Source of the DNA: Chloroflexota bacterium
Lineage (GTDB): Bacteria; Chloroflexota; Limnocylindria; Limnocylindrales; CSP1-4
DNA length: 6,250 nt
Reading direction: 5' to 3'
Assembly: GCA_021812735.1 (NCBI GenBank)
Contig: JAKAMV010000624.1
Coordinates: forward strand, 1-6,250
The notes beneath the pieces are model-generated. The model saw only the letters and a program-made list of their open reading frames with translations. It was not told the DNA's origin and did not search any database. Both the position numbers and the translations under genes were made by a program. Positions 1 to 4,952 of the stretch are shown piece after piece (position 1 is the first letter of the stretch; each line of letters starts with the position of its first letter).

Positions 1-126
1 CCCGACGGGCGGATGATCCCGTTCTGCACGTACAACACCGTGGGCTATCGGGAACAGACCCGGGCACGGCTCGCGGCGCGACGCCGGGGAACGCGTCCGG
101 TCCCGGTCGTGGATGTCGTCGGGTGA
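1..126 (+). CDS. Radical SAM protein, C-terminal end only (partial)
   Basis: Frame 1 is open from the window edge to TGA at 124-126, giving the last 41 residues of a protein. It begins PDGRMIPFCTYN and continues with VGYREQTRARLAARR and a basic, proline-rich tail. A G-R-[MI]-I-P-F-C-x-Y-N segment near the C-terminus is what I recall from MJ0619/TrsS-type radical SAM proteins, where the cysteine belongs to a C-terminal cysteine-containing region. The CxxxCxxC cluster motif would lie upstream and is not visible. Its stop overlaps the GTG start of the next gene by 4 bp, so the two are very probably translationally coupled. The family call rests on a short tail plus the neighbouring methyltransferase, so it is moderate. 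Confidence 0.55.
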   Translation, partial: PDGRMIPFCTYNTVGYREQTRARLAARRRGTRPVPVVDVVG

Positions 127-998
127 CGAGAGTGCACCCACGCGCGCCGATGGGGGTTACGCCGGCGTTGGAGGTCATCAGCCAGCCGTCCACGGTCCTC
201 GCCTGCTGCTCGGCCGTCTACGGGAACCCGCTGGCCGAGCTGCTGCTTGGAGAATCGATGCATCCCGGCGGCCTCGAGAGCACTCGCCAGCTCCTCGCCT
301 GGTCACGATTGGAGCCCGGGTCGAGGCTGCTCGACGCCGGCTGTGGGCTGGGAGCGAGCGCGCGCGTCGCTGCCCGCGAGTTCGGCCTGCGCGTCGATGG
401 AGTGGACGCGAGCCAGGAGGTGCTCGCGCGCGCGGAAGGGCGCGATCCCGGCGCCAGGGTGACGTGGCTGCGGGCTGACCTGCTCACACTGCCGCACGCG
501 GACGCCGCGTTCGAAGGGATCCTGGCCGAGTGCGTCCTCTCGACGCTCCCTCGGGGCGACGCCCTGGCCGAGATGCGGCGGGTCCTGCGCCCGGGCGGCC
601 TGCTCGTCGTGAGCGACGTCGAAGTCGGGAGCTCGCCGATGCCCGCGCTCGCGGACCTCGGGATACTGGGCGCTGCACTGTGCGTCACCGAGGCCTGGCG
701 CACCGGCGAGCTCGAGGCGCGGTTGGCCGAGATGGGCTTCTCATTGCTGCGGCGGTGGGATCGCGCCGCGTCGATCCTTACGCTTGTCGACCGCATCGAG
801 GCTCGGGTGAAGCTCGCCGCGGCTGCCGCACGCGACCTGGGCCTGGATCTCGCGACGCTGGCGAGTTTGCCCGGCCTCCGGGCGGCGCAGATCGACCCCG
901 CGGCGGCGCAACGTCTTGCCGAAGAGGTGCGCCTGGCGGTTCATCGCGGAGGCCTCCAGTATTTCGCGGCCGTCGCCCGAGCCGTCGATATCGCCTGA
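123..998 (+). CDS. Class I SAM-dependent methyltransferase (DVU_1556/TrsM-like)
   Basis: This encodes a 291-residue soluble Rossmann-fold methyltransferase. Motif I is LLDAGCGLG at about residues 69-77. The acidic end of beta-2 is GVDAS (D95), the next acidic motif is RADLLTLP (D119), the beta-4 region is AECVLSTLP at 135-143, and post-motif LRPGGLLVVSDVE follows, so SAM binding is well supported. The N-terminal part has CC at 28-29, then Y33 and LLLGESMHPGGLE (40-52), a pattern I associate with DVU_1556-type methyltransferases paired with radical SAM (seleno)proteins. The C-terminal ~90 residues are helical and could hold the substrate. Start: GTG at 123 forms a GTGA overlap with the upstream stop; GTG at 132 and ATG at 150 are alternatives, and none has a clear Shine-Dalgarno sequence. 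The substrate is unknown. Other members of the UbiE/ArsM-like superfamily would look similar, so only the enzyme class is firm. Confidence 0.88.
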   Translation: MTRVHPRAPMGVTPALEVISQPSTVLACCSAVYGNPLAELLLGESMHPGGLESTRQLLAWSRLEPGSRLLDAGCGLGASARVAAREFGLRVDGVDASQEVLARAEGRDPGARVTWLRADLLTLPHADAAFEGILAECVLSTLPRGDALAEMRRVLRPGGLLVVSDVEVGSSPMPALADLGILGAALCVTEAWRTGELEARLAEMGFSLLRRWDRAASILTLVDRIEARVKLAAAAARDLGLDLATLASLPGLRAAQIDPAAAQRLAEEVRLAVHRGGLQYFAAVARAVDIA

Positions 999-1075
999 CG
1001 CGAAGCTCCCGCCGCGCCGAGGCCGGCCGCTTGCCCCCCCGGGTCGCCGCTCGCCCGGCCGGTGCGCCCGCTGGG

Positions 1076-1091
1076 TGTAAGGCGTGTCACA
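1076..1091. promoter_or_regulatory. CRP/FNR-type operator (TGTAA-N6-TCACA)
   Basis: The two half-sites TGTAA and TCACA are separated by exactly 6 bp, matching TGTGA-N6-TCACA at 9 of 10 positions. The centre is at 1083.5. If transcription starts about 7 nt after the TAGGGT element at 1113-1118, the centre lies near -41.5, the classic class II activator position that overlaps the -35 region. No recognisable -35 hexamer is present at the normal spacing, as expected for an activator-dependent promoter. The motif recurs upstream of other genes in this window. Confidence 0.55.
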
Positions 1092-1111
1092 GATGGGGGA
1101 CGCACGGGGGG

Positions 1112-1118
1112 CTAGGGT
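1112..1118 (+). promoter_or_regulatory. Candidate -10 element CTAGGGT
   Basis: TAGGGT fits the TANNNT form of a -10 element. It sits 35 nt upstream of the membrane-protein start codon. The same seven bases CTAGGGT occur at the equivalent place upstream of the DsbA-like gene, 40 nt before its ATG. A CRP/FNR-like site lies 20-22 bp upstream in both cases, which supports reading both as real promoters. Confidence 0.45.
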
Positions 1119-1153
1119 CGGGAGACCACGCAGTGCAGAGGAGACCATCCCCC

Positions 1154-1675
1154 ATGTCGACGAGCATCCTGACCGCCCGGAGCACCGCCACCCCGACCAC
1201 CTGGGCCCGCGCCGGGCTCCTCGGCGGCCTCGCCGCCGGCATCGTCTTCGCCATGTTCGAGATGCTCATGGCCCTCCTGCTCAATGGCAGCGGGGCCGTC
1301 TTCATGCCCCTGCGCATGATCGGCGCGATCGCCCTCGGGAGCTCGGCGCTCATGCCCTCGAGCTCGCTGCTGACTGCCGGCGGGGCGGGGCTCGTCATCC
1401 ACATGCTGCTCTCGATGCTGTACGGCCTCGTCGTGGCCGGCGTCCTTGCGCTCGCGCCGAGCCTGTCCCGCACGCGGGTCTCGACCGTCGTCGCCGCGAG
1501 CGTCGCCGGCTTTGGCCTGTGGATCCTCAACTTCTTCATCCTGGCCGGCCTCTTCGGCTGGAGCTGGTTCCCCGACTCGCAGAACGTGGTGGTCCAGTTC
1601 GTGGCCCACACCGTGATGTTCGGGAGCGTGCTCGGGCTCGTAGTGGACCGCCTCGCCTTCCGGGGCTCGCGCTAA
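1154..1675 (+). CDS. Four-helix membrane protein of unknown function
   Basis: This is a 173-residue integral membrane protein that I cannot assign to a characterised family. After a short polar N-terminus, hydrophobic segments are visible at about 20-43, 75-100, 110-133 and 146-165. Features that look conserved include FEMLMALL (35-42), PLRMIGAIALG (52-62), and two helix histidines in similar settings, H83 (VIHMLLSMLYG) and H152 (VAHTVMFG), hinting at two related halves. Start: ATG at 1154 is preceded by AGAGGAGA at 1137-1144 with a 10-nt gap; the longer open frame upstream overlaps the methyltransferase gene and is not credible. A CTAGGGT -10 and a CRP/FNR-like operator lie upstream. The CsoR-like gene follows after 90 bp and could be in the same transcript. 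A transport or membrane-bound metal role is possible, but nothing in the sequence proves it. Confidence 0.8.
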   Translation: MSTSILTARSTATPTTWARAGLLGGLAAGIVFAMFEMLMALLLNGSGAVFMPLRMIGAIALGSSALMPSSSLLTAGGAGLVIHMLLSMLYGLVVAGVLALAPSLSRTRVSTVVAASVAGFGLWILNFFILAGLFGWSWFPDSQNVVVQFVAHTVMFGSVLGLVVDRLAFRGSR

Positions 1676-1721
1676 GCCGCCGGTCCCCGCGGCAGGTGGG
1701 CCGGTCAGGGTCGGCGGGGGA

Positions 1722-1731
1722 GAACCAGTTC
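1722..1731. promoter_or_regulatory. Short inverted repeat GAAC-CA-GTTC upstream of the CsoR-like gene
   Basis: A 4+2+4 inverted repeat lies 34 bp before the ATG of the CsoR-like gene, just after a CAGGGT sequence (1706-1711) that resembles the CTAGGGT elements elsewhere in the window. It could be an operator for autoregulation, but it is short, does not have the G/C-tract form of known CsoR operators, and may be chance. Confidence 0.15.
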
Positions 1732-1765
1732 CCGGTCACCGTTCCCGTCCAGAGGAGTGCGCACC

Positions 1766-2125
1766 ATGAGACTCGAGCGGTCATCGGAGCCCGCCGGCGA
1801 GGTCCGGCGAGCCCCGGCCCATTGCCACGTCCCGGCTTCGTTTGATCCTGAAGCGCACGCGGACCTGCTGGCCACGTCGGCTCGCCTGGCTCATGCCGTG
1901 GAGTGGCTGAAGCGCGAGATCGAGAGTGGACGCGAATGCCACGCGGCGCTGGCCCAGGTGACCGTCGTCCAGGCCGATCTCGACCAGGTGCGAAACGGCC
2001 TGCTCGAAGGCCACCTGCGCTACTGCCTGACGCCGGCGCTGGTAGAGGGCCGTGATCCCGACGAGATCGCCGCGCTGCTCGCGCCGGTTGCGTCGCTGTT
2101 CGGGGTGTCACGGCGCGAACGCTGA
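1766..2125 (+). CDS. CsoR/FrmR-family metal-sensor-like protein with divergent DNA-binding helix
   Basis: This 119-residue, mostly helical protein belongs to the CsoR/RcnR/FrmR (DUF156) family. The core GRECHAALAQVTVVQADLD followed by LLEGHLRYCL places C58, H83 and C87 at spacings of 25 and 4, the same as the copper(I) ligands C36, H61 and C65 of M. tuberculosis CsoR. That makes it CsoR-type rather than RcnR- or FrmR-type by ligands. An N-terminal extension carries HCH (19-21), possible extra metal ligands. The usual helix-1 signature RLRRIEGQVRG, which supplies DNA-contacting basic residues, is replaced by SARLAHAVEW (38-47), so repressor function is uncertain. Start: ATG 1766 has AGAGGAG at 1751-1757 with 8-nt spacing; GTG 1757 lies inside that ribosome binding site and is rejected. 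It follows a membrane protein gene and is convergent with the SRPBCC gene. Confidence 0.8.
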   Translation: MRLERSSEPAGEVRRAPAHCHVPASFDPEAHADLLATSARLAHAVEWLKREIESGRECHAALAQVTVVQADLDQVRNGLLEGHLRYCLTPALVEGRDPDEIAALLAPVASLFGVSRRER

Positions 2126-2141
2126 GCCGGGACGCACCGGC

Positions 2142-2155
2142 TCGCTGGCCAGCGA
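2142..2155. terminator. Perfect 14-bp palindrome between convergent genes
   Basis: TCGCTGGCCAGCGA is a perfect palindrome in the 37-bp gap between the convergent CsoR-like and SRPBCC genes. As RNA it can fold into a 5-bp GC-rich stem with a GGCC loop on either strand. The position suits a bidirectional terminator, but there is no T-run on either side, so an intrinsic terminator of the usual kind is not shown. It could equally be a protein-binding site. Confidence 0.3.
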
Positions 2156-2162
2156 CGGCCAG

Positions 2163-2672
2163 TCAGCGCGGCGGATCGCCTGACCGGACTTCCGCGAACA
2201 CGCGGCTTCGCCTGGCCCGCGCCTCGGCGCGACCGCGCAGGTCCTCGAAGTGCGCGGCCATCGTCTGCCGAAGCAGGTGGCGCACGAGCAGCCGGAACCA
2301 GACGAGCTGCAGCCACCCCACGCGTGGAAAGGCGGCCTCATAACGCAGGTGGCTGCGCCGGGGCGCGCCATCGACCGGCGCGACCGTGATCGATTCGAGG
2401 AGTCCGCGCAGCGGGCCGTCGAGGTGTCGGTACTCGATCCGGTCCGGCGGTCGGAACTGCACCTCCTCGCGCGTTCGGACGATCCGCGAGCGTCCCGCGG
2501 GCAATGGCACCCGTGTCCAGAAGTCGGCGACCATGCGCCCGTGCTCACGCGTGTGAACCTCGACGCGCTCCTCCGATCCCGGTGTTCCCTGGCCAGCGGC
2601 CGCGAGCATCTGGTACACGAGGGGCGCGGGCGCGTCGACCTCCACACTCACGGGCTCGGCCGTGGCGATCAC
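2163..2672 (-). CDS. SRPBCC (START/Bet v1-fold) family protein
   Basis: This 169-residue soluble protein has the polyketide cyclase/SRPBCC layout. It opens with a strand and helix, PVSVEVDAPAPLVYQMLAAA (7-26), which is typical of the family's beta-1/alpha-1. Alternating beta strands follow (VEVHTREHGRMVADFW, SRIVRTREEVQF, DRIEYRHLDGPL, SHLRYEAAFP), then a long C-terminal helix around LVRHLLRQTMAAHFEDLRG. The fold makes a hydrophobic pocket for lipids or other small molecules; no catalytic residues or ligand can be named. Start: GTG at 2672 has a strong AAGGAGG (2680-2686) 7 nt upstream. An ATG overlapping that Shine-Dalgarno is in another frame, and the much longer open frame upstream runs through the opposing DsbA-like gene. 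It is divergent from the thiol-redox operon and shares its 237-bp control region. Confidence 0.8.
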   Translation of the reverse strand: MIATAEPVSVEVDAPAPLVYQMLAAAGQGTPGSEERVEVHTREHGRMVADFWTRVPLPAGRSRIVRTREEVQFRPPDRIEYRHLDGPLRGLLESITVAPVDGAPRRSHLRYEAAFPRVGWLQLVWFRLLVRHLLRQTMAAHFEDLRGRAEARARRSRVFAEVRSGDPPR

Positions 2673-2679
2673 CCAGCAT

Positions 2680-2686
2680 CCTCCTT
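2680..2686 (-). promoter_or_regulatory. Strong ribosome binding site AAGGAGG deciding a GTG start
   Basis: Read on the minus strand this is a near-perfect anti-16S match, 7 nt before GTG 2672. It fixes the start of the SRPBCC gene at a GTG within a long open frame. It is the strongest Shine-Dalgarno sequence in the window. Confidence 0.75.
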
Positions 2687-2750
2687 CGCGCACCCGCGGC
2701 GCCCCCCGTGGCCGGCCGGCATCTGCCGCACGGGCGCCGCGCTCGTGCCA

Positions 2751-2756
2751 AGCATC
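2751..2756 (-). promoter_or_regulatory. Possible -10 element for the SRPBCC gene (GATGCT)
   Basis: On the minus strand GATGCT lies 21 bp downstream of the CRP/FNR-like site at 2778-2793, the same geometry as the other promoters in the window. It keeps only the A and final T of TANNNT, so it is weak. The implied 5' untranslated leader would be about 70 nt. Confidence 0.2.
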
Positions 2757-2777
2757 GCGCCGGGCGGACGCAGCGTC

Positions 2778-2793
2778 TGTGACCCTGGCCACA
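2778..2793. promoter_or_regulatory. CRP/FNR-type operator (TGTGA-N6-CCACA), SRPBCC side
   Basis: TGTGA and CCACA are spaced by 6 bp and match TGTGA-N6-TCACA at 9 of 10 positions. Two more pairs are symmetric inside the spacer (CC/GG). It lies on the SRPBCC side of the divergent region, centred at 2785.5, 48 bp from the second such site. It could activate the minus-strand gene or act with the other site. Confidence 0.5.
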
Positions 2794-2808
2794 CCCGCAT
2801 CGTGGAGG

Positions 2809-2824
2809 CTCACCCGCGGGTGAG
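2809..2824. promoter_or_regulatory. Perfect 16-bp palindrome CTCACCCG/CGGGTGAG, probable operator
   Basis: All eight base pairs are symmetric about 2816.5. It sits between the two CRP/FNR-like sites of the divergent promoter region and ends 1 bp before the site at 2826. It is not in a transcribed terminator position for either gene, so a dimeric regulator's binding site is the likely meaning. Its half-site differs from the TGTGA type, so a second regulator is implied. The neighbouring sequence ACACCCGC (2791-2798) partly repeats the TCACCCGC half-site. Confidence 0.5.
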
Positions 2825-2825
2825 G

Positions 2826-2841
2826 TGTGATCCATCGCACA
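2826..2841. promoter_or_regulatory. CRP/FNR-type operator (TGTGA-N6-GCACA), DsbA operon side
   Basis: TGTGA and GCACA are spaced by 6 bp and match TGTGA-N6-TCACA at 9 of 10 positions, centre 2833.5. The CTAGGGT -10 element follows at 2863-2869, so the centre falls near -42 relative to the predicted start, as in class II CRP/FNR activation. There is no good -35 hexamer at 17-bp spacing. Confidence 0.55.
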
Positions 2842-2862
2842 GCCGGTGCGGGGCCCTGTTGC

Positions 2863-2869
2863 CTAGGGT
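2863..2869 (+). promoter_or_regulatory. Candidate -10 element CTAGGGT of the DsbA-like operon
   Basis: The seven bases are identical to the candidate -10 at 1112-1118, and the element lies 40 nt upstream of the ATG at 2910. The shared relation to a CRP/FNR-like site supports the call. Confidence 0.45.
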
Positions 2870-2909
2870 GTGTCGCATCGCCTGATCGCCTCCGGGAGCA
2901 TGCCCTTCG

Positions 2910-3680
2910 ATGTCTCGCCGATCCACTCGCGTCCGTCCCGCGCCCCTGCAACGCCCTGCCCCCACCGTCGCCTCGCTGCGCGAGCGGCCCGCGAGCGGAC
3001 GACCCGGCCACCCGCGCCGGGCGCCGGTGCGTTCGCGGTGGCGGCGCTGGGCGATGCCCGCGCTCTTCGCATCGGCCGGCCTGGCCGTGCTGCTTGTCGT
3101 CGGGCTGTCCGCACTGGGCTCTGGCAGCCCAGCTGCGGCCGCGGCCGTCCGCCCGGTTCTCGGACGCCCCGATGCAGCCGTCGTCGTGGCCGAGTACGGC
3201 GACTTCCAGTGTCCTTCCTGCGAGGCGTTCTTCCAGACGGTCGAGCCGCAGTTGAAGAGCGCGTACATCGACACGGGCAGGATCCGCCTCGAATGGCACG
3301 ACTTCGCCTGGATCGGACAGGAGTCGCGCGACGCGGCCAACGCGGCGCGATGTGCGGCCGCCCAGGGGGCCTTCTGGGCCTACCACGACATCCTGTACAC
3401 CCACCAGGCAGGCGAGAACTCCGGGGCGTTCACGCTCGACCGTCTCAAGGCGTTCGGTGCCCAGCTCGGGCTCGCCCAATCACGCTTTGACGCGTGCGTG
3501 GACGGTGGGACGTACTCGGCCGCGGTTGCCGCGGATACGTCCCAGGCGGCGCAGCTCGGGCTCTCCGGGACGCCGGCGTTCGTGATCGGGCGCCCGGGTG
3601 GGATCGGGCAGCGGATCGTCGGCGCCCAGCCATTCAGCACGTTCGCCGCTGCCATCGACGCGGCGCTCGCAGCCCGGTAG
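2910..3680 (+). CDS. Membrane-anchored DsbA-family thiol-disulfide oxidoreductase
   Basis: This 256-residue protein has a basic, proline-rich cytoplasmic N-terminus (about 1-47), one membrane segment (about 48-69, ALFASAGLAVLLVVGL) and an extracytoplasmic thioredoxin-fold domain with the DsbA helical insertion. EYGDFQCPSCEAFF gives the active site C101-P-S-C104, and LSGTPAFVIG carries the cis-proline (P222) facing it. Two further cysteines, C148 and C196, lie where BdbD-like proteins often have a second pair. The likely role is making or reshuffling disulfides in exported proteins, or carrying electrons from the CcdA-like protein encoded next. Start: ATG 2910 has GGGAG at 2894-2898, 11 nt upstream; an ATG at 2900 is out of frame. 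First gene of a four-gene operon. Confidence 0.9.
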   Translation: MSRRSTRVRPAPLQRPAPTVASLRERPASGRPGHPRRAPVRSRWRRWAMPALFASAGLAVLLVVGLSALGSGSPAAAAAVRPVLGRPDAAVVVAEYGDFQCPSCEAFFQTVEPQLKSAYIDTGRIRLEWHDFAWIGQESRDAANAARCAAAQGAFWAYHDILYTHQAGENSGAFTLDRLKAFGAQLGLAQSRFDACVDGGTYSAAVAADTSQAAQLGLSGTPAFVIGRPGGIGQRIVGAQPFSTFAAAIDAALAAR

Positions 3681-3693
3681 GCGCCGCGGCCCG

Positions 3694-4557
3694 ATGATCG
3701 CCGAGGCCATCGTCGCGTTCCTGGGCGGACTGCTCTCGCTCCTGAGCCCCTGCTCGGCACTGCTCCTGCCCGCGTTCTTCGCCTACGCCTTCGGGTCACC
3801 GCGCCGCCTGGTGGCCCGCACCGGCATCTTCTACGCAGGTCTCGTCACGCTCTTCGTTCCGCTCGGCCTCGGCCTGGGCGCGATCAGCGGGCTGGTGCTG
3901 GTGCATCGGCCGGAGCTGACGCTTGTCGCCGGACTCCTGCTGGTCGGGATCGGCCTCTACCAGCTCGCCGTCGGCGGCTTCGAGATCCCTGGTGCGGCCG
4001 GGTTGCCCGGCCGTGTGGGTGGCGAGTCGGCCGCGGCGACGTACGCGCTGGGACTCGTGTACGGGATCAGCGGCTTCTGCGCCGGCCCCATCCTCGGCGG
4101 CGTCCTCACGATCGCCGCGACGTCAGGCGGCGCCCTTGCCGGGGGCATCCTGCTCGCGATCTTCGCGGCCGGCATGGCGACGCCGCTGCTCATTCTGGCG
4201 CTCGTCTGGGAGCGGCTCGGACGCGACGGGCGGCGCAGACTTCGGGGCCGTGAGTTCCAGCTCGGGCCGGTTCGCCGGCACAGCAGCATCGTCGCCTCGA
4301 GCCTGCTCTTCATCGGCCTGGGGATCGCGTTCATCGTGTTCCAGGGCGGGAATGCGCTGTCCGCGGCATACGCGGCGGCCGGGGCGTCGGACCTCGGCGT
4401 CCGCCTCGAGACCGGCGTCGGCGCGGCCGTGTCCGCCGTGCCCGGGGCCGTGCTCCTCGCTGTGAGCGCGATGGTGGTGCTTGTGGCGTGGCTGGCAGCG
4501 CGCCGCGGGTCCCGGAACCGAGAGGACCGCCCCCGACACGAACAGCAGACGTCATGA
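3694..4557 (+). CDS. ccdA: CcdA/DsbD-type membrane electron carrier (cytochrome c biogenesis protein)
   Basis: This is a 287-residue polytopic membrane protein with about six hydrophobic segments. LLSLLSPCSALLLPAFFAYAFG (13-34) carries the family's first cysteine (C20), and GISGFCAGPILGG (124-136) its second (C129). In the CcdA/DsbD-beta family this pair passes electrons from cytoplasmic thioredoxin across the membrane to an outer thioredoxin-like partner. The C-terminal third has two more helices (about 198-217 and 250-275) and a charged cytoplasmic tail. Start: ATG 3694 lies 13 nt after the DsbA-like stop and opens with a helix; an upstream in-frame ATG at 3598 lies inside that gene and would add a non-membrane extension. 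No strong Shine-Dalgarno is seen, so translational coupling is likely. The partner is presumably the DsbA-like protein. Confidence 0.85.
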   Translation: MIAEAIVAFLGGLLSLLSPCSALLLPAFFAYAFGSPRRLVARTGIFYAGLVTLFVPLGLGLGAISGLVLVHRPELTLVAGLLLVGIGLYQLAVGGFEIPGAAGLPGRVGGESAAATYALGLVYGISGFCAGPILGGVLTIAATSGGALAGGILLAIFAAGMATPLLILALVWERLGRDGRRRLRGREFQLGPVRRHSSIVASSLLFIGLGIAFIVFQGGNALSAAYAAAGASDLGVRLETGVGAAVSAVPGAVLLAVSAMVVLVAWLAARRGSRNREDRPRHEQQTS

Positions 4558-4952
4558 CCGAGCGATCTGTCCCAGGGGTTGGGAGGGGGCAGCGATCGAC
4601 CCGGGTCGGATCGGTATCGCCGCTCCTTGCGGGCTGGGCCGCCTCGCTGATCGGTGGCGCGGCCTGGTACGGCCTGTCGATCGCCACCGGACTCATCTTT
4701 CACTTCCTGCCCGCCGGAGTGATCCTCGCCGGCGCGTGGGCGTTCCGGCAGGCCGCCGGGGTGCGGACGGGGCCCGCGGGGCGCAGGGGGTCGCTTGTCG
4801 AGGCAGTCGCCGTCACGACTGGGGCGCTCGTCGTGGTCCTCGGGACGATCGCGTCGATCGGCGCCGGGCACCGCGCACTCGACGCTCCGTGGGTCACGGC
4901 CCTGGTGACGGCGGTTGGCATCACCGTCGCCACCTGGTGGGTCCGTCGATGA
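4554..4952 (+). CDS. Small membrane protein of unknown function
   Basis: This 132-residue protein has a basic N-terminus and about four hydrophobic segments (roughly 22-42, 44-65, 83-101 and 110-129), ending in WWVRR. I do not recognise the family. Its start ATG overlaps the TGA of the CcdA-like gene (ATGA), and its own stop overlaps the next start in the same way, so it is firmly embedded in the operon. Membrane location and position suggest a role alongside the electron carrier or the transporter, but no catalytic, heme- or metal-binding motif is visible and it has no cysteines. Confidence 0.75.
   Translation: MTERSVPGVGRGQRSTRVGSVSPLLAGWAASLIGGAAWYGLSIATGLIFHFLPAGVILAGAWAFRQAAGVRTGPAGRRGSLVEAVAVTTGALVVVLGTIASIGAGHRALDAPWVTALVTAVGITVATWWVRR

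Noticed and set aside
1025..1062. GGCCGG repeats after the methyltransferase gene as a terminator
   Set aside because: Only a 6-bp stem with a long loop forms and there is no U-run; GGCCGG fragments are expected by chance at this GC content.
1087..1611. Minus-strand open frames opposite the membrane protein gene
   Set aside because: They are mirror frames typical of GC-rich DNA, lack a ribosome binding site and show no recognisable motif.
530..1675. A long + strand frame upstream of the membrane protein as an N-terminal extension
   Set aside because: It overlaps the methyltransferase gene in another frame and is Arg/Pro-rich. ATG 1154 has its own ribosome binding site and promoter.
2677..2679. 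ATG as the start of the SRPBCC gene
   Set aside because: It abuts the AAGGAGG ribosome binding site directly and is in a different frame from the SRPBCC coding sequence; GTG 2672 has correct spacing and frame.
2163..3479. A 438-codon open frame on the minus strand as one long gene
   Set aside because: Its upstream two thirds run antisense through the DsbA-like gene and the divergent promoter region and look like low-complexity Arg/Ala/Gly translation. Only the part after GTG 2672, with a strong Shine-Dalgarno, has a protein-like fold pattern.
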